Numbered from the stretch's first letter, positions 7,965-16,876 are shown. The stretch: 64,000 nt of DNA from JAMXLO01 sp963719805 (GCA_963719805.1 CAVRDF010000009.1:1-64000); one strand, 5' to 3'. Notes: generated from the sequence alone by a model not told the origin. Program-made: numbers and translations.

Positions 7965-9322
7965 GTCCGCGCTGGTGGTGGAATTTCCCGGACGAGCTGA
8001 GGTGGCCATCGGATCGGCAGGCTAAGGTGGAGTTGCGACGCTTCACCCTGAGCCCGAGAGGACCCGATGACCGAGGAGAGATTACCGTTGGCCGAGCTGC
8101 TGGCCAAAGCGGGAGATGGTGACTTCCTGCGCAGCGTGGCTGAGGCCGTAGTGCAGCTGCTCATGGAGACGGACGTGGAAGGACTGATCGGTGCCGGTCG
8201 TCACGAGCGGTCCGGCGATCGTACGACCTACCGCAACGGCTACCGGGACCGAACGCTCGACACCCGGCTGGGCAGCCTACAGCTACGCATCCCGAAGCTT
8301 CGGCAGGGCAGCTACTTCCCTCCTTTCCTTGAGCCGCGGAAGACGTCGGAGAAGGCGTTGGTCGCGGTGATCCAGGAGGCCTGGGTCGGCGGCGTCTCGA
8401 CCCGGCGCGTCGACGACCTTGTGCAGGCGATGGGGCTGGCCGGCATCAGCAAGAGCACGGTCAGCAAACTGTGCAAGGACATCGACGACCGCGTGAATGC
8501 CTTCCTCGACCGCCCGCTTGCCGGCGAATGGCCGTATCTCTGGCTCGACGCGACCTACCTCAAGCAGCGCGAGGGCGGACGGATCGTCTCCGTCGCGGCG
8601 ATAATCGCCGTGGCCGCAAACACCGAGGGTAAGCGGGAGATCGTCGGACTCCACATCGGCCCGTCGGAAGCCGAGACGTTCTGGGCGACTTTCCTCAAGA
8701 GCATGCTTCGCCGCGGCCTGCGCGGGGTGAAGCTGGTGATCTCCGATGCGCACGAGGGCCTGAAGACCGCGATCCGTCGGGTCGTCGGCGGCTCGTGGCA
8801 GCGCTGCAGGGTGCATTGGATGCGCAACGCGCTGTCCTACGTGCCCAAGGCGCAGCAGAGCATGGTGTCAGCTGCCTTGCGCCAGGCGTTCATCCAACCC
8901 GATCGCCCGAACGCCAGCCAGACGCTGCGTCATGTCGCCGACCAGCTTCGGGCGAAGTGGCCGAAGCTCGGCGCCTTCATCGACGAGAGCGAGGCCGACG
9001 TGCTGGCGCATATGGATTTCCCAGTCCAGCACAGGACCAAAATACATTCGACGAACCCGCTGGAACGGCTCAACAAGGAGGTCAAGCGCCGGGCCGACGT
9101 CGTCGGCATCTTCCCGAACGAGAGTGCCATTGTCCGCCTGATCGGCGCCGTGCTTCTCGAGGCCAACGACGAATGGCAGCTCCAGCACCGCTACATGCAG
9201 ACCGAAGCAATGGCCGAACTTACACCGCCGTTGACGGAGGCGATTGCTACCCAATTTTCCACCGTAGCCGCATGACCCGCGGCCACCTCAGACAAACCCG
9301 AATTTCCACCACGTTGACGGAC
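7965..9322 (+). mobile_element. IS256-family insertion sequence, complete
   Basis: About 1.36 kb with imperfect terminal inverted repeats of roughly 50 bases. The left end (from GTCCG at 7965, with TGGTGGAATTTCC and CTGAGGTGGCC) is mirrored by the right end (9279-9322, GGCCACCTCAG, GGAAATTC-type bases and CGGAC). One intact transposase gene fills it. Flanking bases share ATCGG, but I cannot confirm a full 8-9 bp target duplication. It interrupts a small leftward gene. Confidence 0.85.
8067..9275 (+). CDS. IS256-family (Mutator-type) transposase
   Basis: 402 residues, the normal family length. The DDE triad is visible: Asp161 in LWLDATYLK, Asp227 in VISDAHEGL and Glu333 in NPLERLNKE. The CRVHWMRN block just after the second Asp is a family hallmark. 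No frameshift is present, so the element may be active. It lies wholly within the inverted repeats. Confidence 0.95.
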   Translation: MTEERLPLAELLAKAGDGDFLRSVAEAVVQLLMETDVEGLIGAGRHERSGDRTTYRNGYRDRTLDTRLGSLQLRIPKLRQGSYFPPFLEPRKTSEKALVAVIQEAWVGGVSTRRVDDLVQAMGLAGISKSTVSKLCKDIDDRVNAFLDRPLAGEWPYLWLDATYLKQREGGRIVSVAAIIAVAANTEGKREIVGLHIGPSEAETFWATFLKSMLRRGLRGVKLVISDAHEGLKTAIRRVVGGSWQRCRVHWMRNALSYVPKAQQSMVSAALRQAFIQPDRPNASQTLRHVADQLRAKWPKLGAFIDESEADVLAHMDFPVQHRTKIHSTNPLERLNKEVKRRADVVGIFPNESAIVRLIGAVLLEANDEWQLQHRYMQTEAMAELTPPLTEAIATQFSTVAA

Positions 9323-9326
9323 ATGA

Positions 9327-9455
9327 TCAATCGGCGAACTCGCGGCTTCTTGCCAGCATAGTATCCGTCGCCCGATTGGAGAGATCGGCGATCGGAGCAG
9401 CACCCTGCCAGGTGAGCCGCCGCTTCAGGCGATCGATTTCTGTGTTTTCGATCAT
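9327..9455 (-). pseudogene. N-terminal half of the small membrane-protein gene split by IS256
   Basis: The frame starts MIENTEIDRLKRRL and runs ADLSNRATDTMLARSREFAD before a stop created at the IS junction. The polar helical N-terminus fits a DUF883/ElaB-like protein whose membrane tail is at 7852-7956. The ATG lies about 10 bases after the natural end of the YihY gene (9465), with GGAAAAAACC before it, which supports a YihY, small-membrane, holin-like operon before the insertion. Confidence 0.6.
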
Positions 9456-9477
9456 GGTTTTTTCCTAATCGGTGCTT

Positions 9478-10497
9478 TCACCGAGCGTGTCGGCGGCATG
9501 CGCATCCCGACGGCCCATCGCCCGCGGCGCACCTTCGGTCGAAATCCTTGAGCGTCTGTCGCTCGGACTGAGCGTTGATCACCGCGCCCAGTAAGACCAT
9601 GAGCGCTGAGAGATAGAGCCAGGTGAGCAGGACGACCACTCCGCCCAGCGAGCCGTAGGTCTTGTCGTAGCTGTTGAAGTTCGCGACATACACGGTGAAA
9701 CCGACAGAACCGAGGATCCACAGGACAGTTGCGGCGATCGCGCCGGGCGAGACCCAACGCCATTGCGGCTTGTCCCGGTCGGGACCGAAGCGATAGAGAA
9801 CGGCAAGGCCGCCCATAACAAGGATGATGAGCAGCGGCCACTGCACGAGCAGCAGCAGCCATTTGGTCGCGGAGCCGATCGCCAATAGCTGAGCGGCGGC
9901 GGGCAAAACCGCGATGAGCGCGATCGCAATAACGCCGCCGGCCACAAGCCCGAGGGTGAGACCGAGCGCGATGAGGTTGAATTTTACGAAGCTGCGCCGC
10001 TCCTTCTCTTCGTAGGCGATGTTGATCGCGGTGATCAGACCGCTCATGCCGCGCGAAGCGCTCCAAATCGCCAGCAGCAAAGCGACGATCGCGGCAAAGC
10101 CGAGTGCCCCGCCAGAGCTTTCGACCAGGCTGTGCAGCTCTTGGCTTAAAAGCTCCTGCGTTTGCGCCGGCAGCACGCCCGACAGCGCCCCTACCTGCTT
10201 CTCAATCTGAGCAGTATCGAAGGCAAGTCCATACAACGAGACGAGGGCGGCCAAGCCGGGGAACAGGGCGAGCAGCACTGCATAGGTTACGCCGCCGGCG
10301 ATGAGGAAGAGATTTTGATCCGAGACTTCCGCCCATGTGCGCCACGCAATGTCCTTCCAGCCGCGGGGCGGAATGTCGGCGGGATGCTCAGCGTCACGCC
10401 CGCGCGCCGGATCTCTCGCGTGCCTCGGCCTCGCACGTCGGTCAAGTTGGTAGGCAAGATCCTGCTTGAGCGCTTCCAGGCGCGCATCGATGCTCAT
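9478..10497 (-). CDS. YihY/BrkB-family membrane protein with a frameshifted C-terminus
   Basis: About 339 residues from ATG 10497 (MSIDARLEALKQDL), chosen because GGAGG precedes it. The conserved WRTWAEVSDQNLFLIAGGVTYA opening is followed by six membrane segments, the SASRGMSGLITAIN loop and the GSLGGVVVLLTWLYLSALMVLLGA region. After QSERQTLKD an extra T at about 9548 changes frame. The alternative frame reads STEGAPRAMGRRDAHAADTL, the usual family ending, and stops at 9465. The C-terminus as read is therefore probably not native. These proteins were once mis-called RNase BN. Confidence 0.85.
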   Translation of the reverse strand: MSIDARLEALKQDLAYQLDRRARPRHARDPARGRDAEHPADIPPRGWKDIAWRTWAEVSDQNLFLIAGGVTYAVLLALFPGLAALVSLYGLAFDTAQIEKQVGALSGVLPAQTQELLSQELHSLVESSGGALGFAAIVALLLAIWSASRGMSGLITAINIAYEEKERRSFVKFNLIALGLTLGLVAGGVIAIALIAVLPAAAQLLAIGSATKWLLLLVQWPLLIILVMGGLAVLYRFGPDRDKPQWRWVSPGAIAATVLWILGSVGFTVYVANFNSYDKTYGSLGGVVVLLTWLYLSALMVLLGAVINAQSERQTLKDFDRRCAAGDGPSGCACRRHAR

Positions 10498-10767
10498 CGG
10501 CTGCGGTCCTCCCTTCCAGGAGCCGCAGGCTATTCCGCCCGGCGCCTGCGTCCGCTTAAGGCGCAAGAGAGCCCAAGGTTCTGACAACTATGCGAAACGC
10601 CCAACAAAAGCTGGTGTGTGCACCGGAGCCCCGCCCAGAGAGCGATGGGCGTGTAGCCTCACGACCCTGCCGTGGCGCGACCGGTCAACACCGCGTTTTC
10701 GGCTACTCCTGCACCGTTCACGCCAGGGGAAAGAGCAGCGCGACGGTAGATCGGAGCGTCGAGCGTG

Positions 10768-11223
10768 CTACGAGGACCGGCCGTGAAGCAAATAGCCGAG
10801 GAGGCCACCGACTGCTGCGGCAATCAGAAGTCCTGACATTGGATTCTCGCGCACAGAATGAGAAACATACTCGCCGGCGTCTGCCGCTGCCCTGGAGGCA
10901 TCGGGGGCTACAGATCGTACGCGGTCCCCCATCTCATACCCGCGATCTCGCCACTCTCGTGCCTGATCCCGCCAATCACCGCGATGGCGACCGCCACCAC
11001 TGACAGAAGCACCAATCAGCCCTCCAACAAAAGCAAGAACCGCCATCCCCACTATCAGAGGGTGCTCAGTTGCCGTCTCGCCGACGTATCGCGCAGCCTT
11101 GACACCAGCATCATAGGTCCCGGGCGCCGCGGCTCGCACCTGCTCTGCCGCCGAGCCTACAGCTTCCTTTGCGGCGCCATAAATGCTCTCACCGCTTCCA
11201 GCATTCGACGTCCTATCACTCAT
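10768..11223 (-). CDS. Two-helix glycine-zipper membrane protein (DUF883-like)
   Basis: 151 residues. An Ala/Glu-rich N-terminus leads to membrane segment 1 (PLIVGMAVLAFVGGLIGASV), a charged Arg/Asp-rich middle with DWRDQAREWRDRGYEMGDR, and membrane segment 2 (MSGLLIAAAVGGLLGYLLHG) at the C-terminus. Each segment is preceded by EHP or ENP, as in ElaB/DUF883 anchors, so this looks like a duplicated unit. The start ATG follows GGAG at suitable spacing. Envelope or ribosome-association roles are known for ElaB, but none is proven here. Confidence 0.7.
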   Translation of the reverse strand: MSDRTSNAGSGESIYGAAKEAVGSAAEQVRAAAPGTYDAGVKAARYVGETATEHPLIVGMAVLAFVGGLIGASVSGGGRHRGDWRDQAREWRDRGYEMGDRVRSVAPDASRAAADAGEYVSHSVRENPMSGLLIAAAVGGLLGYLLHGRSS

Positions 11224-11557
11224 GTCTCAGTCTCCGCCTGGGTAAGTCGTGTGCCGTGGTTGAGCGGGACAACGCAAACCATCGCCGTAAAGTTCCTCCT
11301 GTCGGAGCCGCCCTTCGCCTTCCAAAGACGATGCTAACGTCCCGCCCGACCGTAGTGACGTCTGCGGTCGGACCATGATCGCGCGCTTAATTTACCGGAG
11401 CGAAAGGCGTGGTGGCGTACTCCCAGTACGGTAGAGGCCGAAGCGAGCCCGGCGCTGGCGGCGCCCCAAGGCCTCCGCTGCCTGTTTTAAATTCTGCGTG
11501 CCCTCAGCCGATCTCCTCCGGTCGTCGGCTCGACACTCGGTCCGCGCGCGAGACCGT
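11224..11557. other. Intergenic region, no supported gene
   Basis: About 330 bases upstream of the glycine-zipper gene. It should contain that gene's promoter, but no convincing -35/-10 pair, hairpin or reading frame stands out. Confidence 0.3.
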
Positions 11558-12140
11558 AGACCACGGCGACGCTGAACTGAGCTGTGCAGGGTCTACGCGG
11601 TTTTCTGACTGAGGATCTGCGAGGTGATCAACACCATTTACGGCGGTGAGTTCTAACCATCGTGGTGAGCCGGAGAGAGTGCCGGGTAGACTGCACCAAT
11701 CCCAATTCCACATAGAGAACACTCCTAACGCTCAATCCTCTTACCGAGTACCACGACTCGATAAACCAAACGTCTCTAATCGTAAATTGTCTCCTTCAAT
11801 TGTTTTAGAGGAGGCAACGGCGCACCCGATCGTTTGACGTAGCTCCCCAATATCTCCTTGTTGCCAAGCCGTGTAGGGAGGTCGATATGCCAGTGGGTAG
11901 TTTGGGGCTTTACAACAGCCCAAGTGGGGATCGATGGTTTTCTCGCGCATGAACCCGGTTCCTCGCGCGTATGCGTTCGGCATGAGCCAAACGTTGCCTC
12001 GGGCGGTGATGCATCTGTCATCGATATAGGCAAATCCTGATGATGCAGAGCCGCGGTCCGCAGCATCACGAGTTGCTGCGACTAATCGGCGCGTTGGTTA
12101 CTCAGGCACCAATTTATCGCTGATGTCATGCCGTTCCTAG
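11558..12140 (+). pseudogene. Decayed gene of unknown family, repeat R1 copy A
   Basis: This stretch resembles 32230-32785 over its whole length. Translated similarity shows it was once a plus-strand gene: SNHRGEPERVPGRLHQSQF and QFHIE in one frame, then AQVGIDGFLAHEPGSSRVC and ASVIDIGK further on, all echoed in copy B (VQAEIGGFSSHEPSSASVC, LIDIGQFLM). Stops and frame changes lie between the blocks. I do not recognise the family. Confidence 0.5.
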
Positions 12141-12374
12141 CGTGGCCAATGGAAGGTAGACTGGCGTCACCGTTCCAATTGCCGCCGGATGCTGGCTCAC
12201 TTGGGCGATTTGCGTCTCGACCAATACGCATAGAGTCCCATTGTCGGATGTGGCTTGGTAACGGGGAATATCGCCTACCGGCGCCAGCAATCGGACTATA
12301 ACATAGCGCTCAGACGCGACCGCGAGCGATTTTGAGACAACGGTTTGGCCAAGTTTAAATCGATGATGCGGCAT
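12126..12374 (-). CDS. Small conserved hypothetical protein (HRFKLGQTV type)
   Basis: Starting at ATG 12374 the product is about 82 residues, opening MPHHRFKLGQTVVSKS, with YVIVRLLAPVGDIPRYQATS and a final hydrophobic stretch. The pattern His-Arg-Phe-Lys-x-Gly-Gln-x-Val, then VIVRLLP and a YR..S strand, recurs in small alphaproteobacterial proteins with a beta-barrel-like layout (from memory). The frame extends nine codons upstream to 12401, but those residues look unlike the family. Confidence 0.55.
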   Translation of the reverse strand: MPHHRFKLGQTVVSKSLAVASERYVIVRLLAPVGDIPRYQATSDNGTLCVLVETQIAQVSQHPAAIGTVTPVYLPLATLGTA

Positions 12375-12541
12375 GGTCCGGCATTTTGTGCTGGAGTGCA
12401 TAAGCTGAGCACAGACAATACAATAAATCGCTTACCGCTACCTTTCAGTTCCATTGAGCAGTTCTACCCTTCGCCTGGATGTGTTTTATGCACGCCTCTT
12501 CTCCGAAGGGCTTGCCAGTTTCAAGCTACCTCGATAACTTG

Positions 12542-12570
12542 ACCGGCCATCGCAGTGGTCGGTTTTCTTT
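12542..12570 (+). terminator. Rho-independent terminator, possible small-RNA end
   Basis: Arms ACCGGCCA (12542-12549) and TGGTCGGT (12556-12563), with one G-T pair, are followed by TTTTCTTT. No convincing plus-strand protein gene ends just before it, so it may close a non-coding transcript starting somewhere in 12.38-12.54 kb. Confidence 0.5.
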
Positions 12571-12842
12571 CGCCGACATCTCACCCTTCAGGCGGCTATT
12601 CGACGCGGCGCACCGTTGACAGCGCAAGACGCCAAACGCCTGCCGCAGCTTCTAGCGCTTAAGGTCCCATGCCCGGCAATCCTGCCGGATGGCCGAGTAG
12701 TGTCTCAGTTCGTCAAACTCCAACGGGCACTGGTGGGCCTTGGGATATACCAATCAGGCGCCACGGAAGGGCGAAGGTAGCGCCATGGCAACCATATGCT
12801 AGATCGGTCTCAGCCCCACAAAGTCGGCTGACCGAAGATAAA

Positions 12843-13085
12843 TTAGCCAGCAACTCCTGCTGGCATTTCATCCCAGACGACGCGATCGTAGCCCAAACCG
12901 GTGGCCATTTGCTCCACCCAGATCTTCACCTCGGCGGCACTGGTTCCGACGTGATAGTCCGGGATGTCCCTTGCATCGCTGGGGTCCGGGTTGATTTCGC
13001 CGCTGTACTCTGCACGGAATAATTCGCCTTCGACCTTGCGCATCCGTGCATGCAGCAACCCGAGCGATCGGCGCTTTTCCAGCAT
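12843..13085 (-). CDS. Small conserved hypothetical protein
   Basis: 80 residues: MLEKRRSLGLLHARMRKVEG, then FRAEYSGEINPDPSDARDIP and a WVEQMATGLGYDRVVWDEM end. The balanced composition and charged helix followed by an acidic loop look protein-like. No function is known to me. It stands alone, with non-coding sequence on both sides. Confidence 0.5.
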   Translation of the reverse strand: MLEKRRSLGLLHARMRKVEGELFRAEYSGEINPDPSDARDIPDYHVGTSAAEVKIWVEQMATGLGYDRVVWDEMPAGVAG

Positions 13086-13343
13086 AGCTCAGCTCCTGAC
13101 GATAGCGCCGTATAACGGGATCTGCTGCCGCGAGCTGGCCCGCTGAAACTCACAATTCGGAGAGGCTGGCGTGAAAACGGGGGGCCGAGTGCGTTGACTG
13201 GCGGTCCCGATGAGACTGGTATCCTTTGCAATCGTTCGTCAGCGCGGACACCCGCATGAGCCGCCAGTCCGCCGCCGCATCTAGCCGACAGGCCGGGTAC
13301 GAGTGTAAAGAATCGCTCGCACCGCAACCTGCTGCCCTGGCAA

Positions 13344-13886
13344 TCAACGGTGAGATGGTGCCCAACCGGCGGCGGTATATTCGTCGCGGTGTGCTTGCCA
13401 TGGCCTGGACTGCCGGCTGTCCATTATTTCCTCGACGCGTAGAACGTCGGCGTCGTCCGCTTTAACGGCGACCAGAGTACCTCCTCTACGCACCCCTTCC
13501 TCGTAGACCTCCGCCTCGTCCCGATCGACGCCGGCATTAACCAAGCTGCCGATAATTCCGCCAGCCACCGCACCGACGCCAGCCCCCGCCAGGGTCGTAG
13601 CGAGCCATCCGGCCGCCACCAGCGGACCGACACCGGGGATGGCCATCAGGCCGAGGCCGGTCAAAATGCCGACAACCCCGCCCGCGGTCGCACCAATCGC
13701 CGCACCAGGGCCGGCCTCCGATCGCCGTTCAGTGCGCTGAGTCTCGACCGTGGTGTCGCGGCCGCGGGCGTTCTCATTGGCTATCAGGCTGATCTCGCGA
13801 TTGCGCCTGAGATCCGCCGCTTCTAATGCGGTGACCACGGCCACTGCGTCGGAGTAGTTGTCGTATAGGCGGGTGATCGTACGCAT
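13344..13886 (-). CDS. Stress-type glycine-zipper protein (general stress protein 17M-like)
   Basis: About 180 residues from ATG 13886 (a GTG at 13889 is the alternative). The N-terminal MRTITRLYDNYSDAVAVVTA matches the start of YflT/GSP-17M-like stress proteins. A central glycine-rich double hairpin (GAAIGATAGGVVGILTGLG, then GAGVGAVAGGIIGSLVNAG) is followed by an ALVAVKADD-type strand and a DSRQ tail. It is probably membrane-associated. The start overlaps the stop of the upstream secreted-protein gene (TGATG), so they form an operon. Confidence 0.7.
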   Translation of the reverse strand: MRTITRLYDNYSDAVAVVTALEAADLRRNREISLIANENARGRDTTVETQRTERRSEAGPGAAIGATAGGVVGILTGLGLMAIPGVGPLVAAGWLATTLAGAGVGAVAGGIIGSLVNAGVDRDEAEVYEEGVRRGGTLVAVKADDADVLRVEEIMDSRQSRPWQAHRDEYTAAGWAPSHR

Positions 13887-14233
13887 CACCGGGCCTCCCC
13901 TACGTTGCCTTTATAGTCCAGCCACACCTGAACCGGCTGGCCGTTGTGTTGCGCGCTGCCATGCCAAACCCCGTCGTTATCCTTCTTGAGATCCGCGACA
14001 TTTGTGTAACCGCGATCGGCGATGCGGCCTTTCGCTTGACCTTCCGTGAAGCTGTTGGACCCTTTGGCCGGCGCGGCCGAGTCATTCGCATTGGCTGCAG
14101 TTGCAACGGATGGATTGTGATTTTGCGTTGTCGCGGCAGTGGATGGCGCGGCCGGGCTGCGAGACGGTTGCTGCTGGGCAACCGCTGGTCCGACCACTAG
14201 AAGCGTCGCCATAGCGAGCGGTAAACACTTCAT
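13886..14233 (-). CDS. Secreted PepSY-like small protein
   Basis: 115 residues with a signal peptide (KCLPLAMATLLVVGPAVA, cleavage about residue 19) and an Ala/Ser/Thr/Asn-rich linker. A compact C-terminal domain (about 60-112: GQAKGRIADRGYTNVADLKK, then GVWHGSAQHNGQPVQVWLDY) resembles one PepSY/YpeB-type repeat. It is predicted periplasmic. It is the first gene of a two-gene unit with the downstream stress protein. Confidence 0.7.
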   Translation of the reverse strand: MKCLPLAMATLLVVGPAVAQQQPSRSPAAPSTAATTQNHNPSVATAANANDSAAPAKGSNSFTEGQAKGRIADRGYTNVADLKKDNDGVWHGSAQHNGQPVQVWLDYKGNVGEAR

Positions 14234-14586
14234 CGATATCTCCTAATATGAGTGGCGAGGTTGAATAACTCCGTCCCGGTCGGCGCATCGACCGCGGACG
14301 GGATTCCGAACCGGCAAGTGATGTCTCACTGTAGCTCCCGGCAGCGGCCATCACTGAGAGGGTAGGCGTCACGCCAAAACAGCGGCTCTGGTGCCTGGTT
14401 CCGTGGTGTATGTTCAAATCGGAGTGGCATGTAAGACGACTGGCGCGCGACTGTGATCGCCAAGGTGCTGCCGGGTGGAACCAAGCTACTAACCCGAGGC
14501 GAAGTTGTCGTGGCACGACGTGCCGTACGGCTCACAAAGCTCATCTCGGATTGAGCGGTGACATCGATGTTCCGAACGATGTCATC
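14234..14586. other. Intergenic region, no supported gene
   Basis: About 350 bases upstream of the secreted-protein gene. No protein-like frame or strong hairpin was found. The promoter of the leftward unit should lie at its left end. Confidence 0.3.
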
Positions 14587-14994
14587 TTAACCTCCTACGA
14601 ATTGCAGACCGGTCCGGCGTATGAAATTCAATTTGGCGCTCAGAACTCGTTCTGCATTCATACGAATGAACTCATCTGAAACTGTGGCGATTAAGGTTGA
14701 GATCGTCCTGTCGAACAGTGCCAAAACATCGTCATGAGATGTCTGCCATCGGTCGTTCCACGACATCAGGCGGTGTCGTGCTGAGATGAGGGTAATGTGG
14801 GGCAACCAAGGCGCCCGAGCTGGTAGCTGTTTGGCAAGAACTCGCGCGAGCCGACGTTCGGTTCAATTCGGGCCATTGAAGCTCCGACTGCGACAAGCCT
14901 CTGAGAGCGCACCTACGAGGCAGTATCGGCCACCATCCCTGAAGGAGCGTTTGAGCCAGTTTGCCCGGTCGGAGATGCGATCGCGAGCTTCCAT
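14587..14994 (-). pseudogene. DUF6197-like protein with a premature in-frame stop
   Basis: From ATG 14994 the frame reads MEARDRISDRANWLKRSF and GGRYCLVGALSEAC, the typical DUF6197 opening (a Trp helix, then a Cys-x-x-Gly-Ala-Leu block). It then meets TGA at 14863-14865. The same frame resumes with ERRLARVLAKQLPARAPW and MSWNDRWQTSHDDVLALFDR, the expected second half, and ends at 14587. One nonsense change therefore separates two recognisable halves. The family function is unknown. Confidence 0.5.
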
Positions 14995-15051
14995 AAGTAT
15001 TTGAAGATCGCCATTAGGCGCTTGATGGGGATTATCGAAGGGCACTCTCAC

Positions 15052-15748
15052 CTCCCAATCACTTCGCCCCAGTTAGCCTATCCGGTTTGCGCGAGGCTGG
15101 CGATCAAGAGGTGGCGATCCGGAGCATCAATGGTGCGTGGGGAAACCAAATGTCGGCCAGCCGGGAAGTCGCAACGACCGATCGATTAGCCATTCGGCAT
15201 ACTACGACGATGTGCCGGAAGAATAGGTAGGCGAGATCGTAGGGCCGAGCGCTGCCACAACCAGCAAGGTGTGAGGCCTCTCTTGTGCGCGCGACCTCAT
15301 TTCCATGTGCCGATGCGCTTTCTCAACCAACGGGTGAAGCATCGCTTGGTGCTTCCGACGAGTGGCCAACTGCCATGCTCTCCAATTCAATAGGGCAAAC
15401 TGGAGAAGCTTCCCGATTGGAAGCATGGGGAATGGGGAGCCGCGCGGATAGACCTGCAAGGAGTGCAGTGACAAACGCGATACTTCCCAACCAAACAATA
15501 TGTGCGATCATGGCGCAGGGTCCATGCTCGTTGTTGGCCAAAGGCCGCTCAGGAGCACTTATCTAACATTTTCGCCGGCGGAGGGCGCAACAACACGCAG
15601 GTTGAAATTAGCGGTCTCGGCTCGCGTTCGACGAGTGACACTTTGTTCAGAGCAAACGGGACGGTGCCCGATTGGCGGCGTCCGACTCAGAGTTGCCTCA
15701 CGGGTCACGCCGCGCGGACAACTTTTGCTGGCCGCGTCGCCTAGCCAA
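15052..15748. other. Intergenic region with no firm gene
   Basis: About 700 bases. A leftward frame at 15323-15541 contains one hydrophobic stretch (IAHIVWLGSIAFVTALLAGL), but it is overlapped by other frames of equal length and has no good ribosome site. I treat the stretch as probably decayed sequence. Confidence 0.3.
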
Positions 15749-15829
15749 TCACATCACCCAAACCATCAGGCCAATCAAGGCGGTGGCGCCGAGAAACGTC
15801 ACAAGGAATGCCAGGTAGTCTGGCGACAT
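15749..15829 (-). CDS. 26-aa single-pass membrane peptide
   Basis: Reads MSPDYLAFLVTFLGATALIG and ends MVWVM before TGA at 15749-15751. A perfect GGAGG lies six bases before the ATG. Nearly the whole product is one hydrophobic helix, as in small bacterial membrane regulators. No neighbour shares its strand closely, so any partner is unknown. Confidence 0.5.
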   Translation of the reverse strand: MSPDYLAFLVTFLGATALIGLMVWVM

Positions 15830-16417
15830 GGCGGACCTCCCCGACGGTCCAAATCAACGCTCATCTGTTTAACCGCGTGGCAGTTTCCAATCATCAGTCC
15901 GTGCGGCCGTCCCGTTTGGCGCCAGGGCCGCGCAGAGTCGCAACTTAGAAATCTGGCGCGCAACATCGGAGGTCGTCCTTGGATTGTATCGCACTGCGGC
16001 CACAGTAGGGCTCACGCAACGGTGCACGTAATGTTTTAGTCGAGGTTTGTCGTCAGATTCGCAGTCCAGCAACCATGTTTTCTCATCCGGCAGCGAACGT
16101 AGCAGCTCAATTACGATTCTCTCGCTCAAGTCGCTAAGCTGCTTCCGAAGCGTCCCAAGACCGGCTGCATTGATGGTGTATATGCGATAGGTGACCACCG
16201 TTCCCCCCTCTCCGTTCACGGGGAGTGTCTGCAACTCTCAGCCGCCAACGTCCTGGTCGGAGCTTATGCTGGCGATGCGCCAGTCACCCGCTAATTTGCA
16301 CCCGTGTCTAGGCGAGGAGTGCTGTCCTATGGTGTTGGCTCCGCAACACTAGAGCCACGGCTCCCCGGGCGCCCTTGCAAAAAGCGTTCGTCTTCTGGCG
16401 GCGATGGATAACCACCG
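15830..16417. other. Intergenic region; leftward frame of doubtful status
   Basis: A leftward 121-codon frame (15869-16234) contains VTYRIYTINAAG, which resembles the opening of small alphaproteobacterial proteins of the YRIYTLN type. The rest shows no family resemblance, so it may be a frameshifted remnant. The right part holds no gene. Confidence 0.3.
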
Positions 16418-16448
16418 AAAAAAGGGCGCGCCGAATGTCCGGCGCGCC
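16418..16448 (-). terminator. Strong leftward Rho-independent terminator
   Basis: On the minus strand a perfect nine-base stem (GGCGCGCCG / CGGCGCGCC, arms 16440-16448 and 16425-16433) with a six-base loop is followed by C then TTTTTT. No protein gene is recognised immediately upstream on that strand (16.45-16.65 kb), so it may end a small RNA or a lost gene. Confidence 0.6.
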
Positions 16449-16657
16449 AGTTGGCACAATCAAAGGGGCGCACGCACTGTGGAATGCGAGCGCCGATCAT
16501 TGAACTCTTTGCGGACAACCGAGGCTTCTTCACAGCCTACTGATCGTGCGCCACTGGACATCAATTGTTCGTTGACCGTACCAATAAGCACGGCGAGCTG
16601 CTCGACCGGTTTGCTCTAGCGGCGCTCAATGACGAGGCATCGCGAGGAGGTGCAGCC

Positions 16658-16876
16658 ATGTCAGGTCAAGCCAACGGCTACCTTGCCGACGATGAGCCTG
16701 TGGATGACGATTTTGATGACATATCCGACCACTGGGCGCTGCGACGGTTGAACGTGTTGTATTTGGTCGCCCAACCTGAAGAGGCGATCGTGCTGGCGGC
16801 GTCACCTGGACGGAACAGGACCGCATTCCGTAGATGCCACCCTGGCTTAGCCGTGCGCCGGCAGGCGGGTAGCTAA
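16658..16876 (+). CDS. Small acidic hypothetical protein
   Basis: 72 residues from ATG 16658, preceded by AGGAGG at seven bases, which decides the start over the longer frame from 16565. The N-terminal part is very acidic (ADDEPVDDDFDDISDHW), followed by LRRLNVLYLVAQPEEAIVLA. The C-terminal third is Arg/Cys-rich and may follow a lost frame. No family is recognised. Confidence 0.45.
   Translation: MSGQANGYLADDEPVDDDFDDISDHWALRRLNVLYLVAQPEEAIVLAASPGRNRTAFRRCHPGLAVRRQAGS

Noticed and set aside
15202..15541. Leftward frames of 98 and 72 codons, one with a hydrophobic stretch
   Set aside because: They overlap each other and a plus-strand frame of similar length, with no ribosome site or family match; not enough to call a gene.
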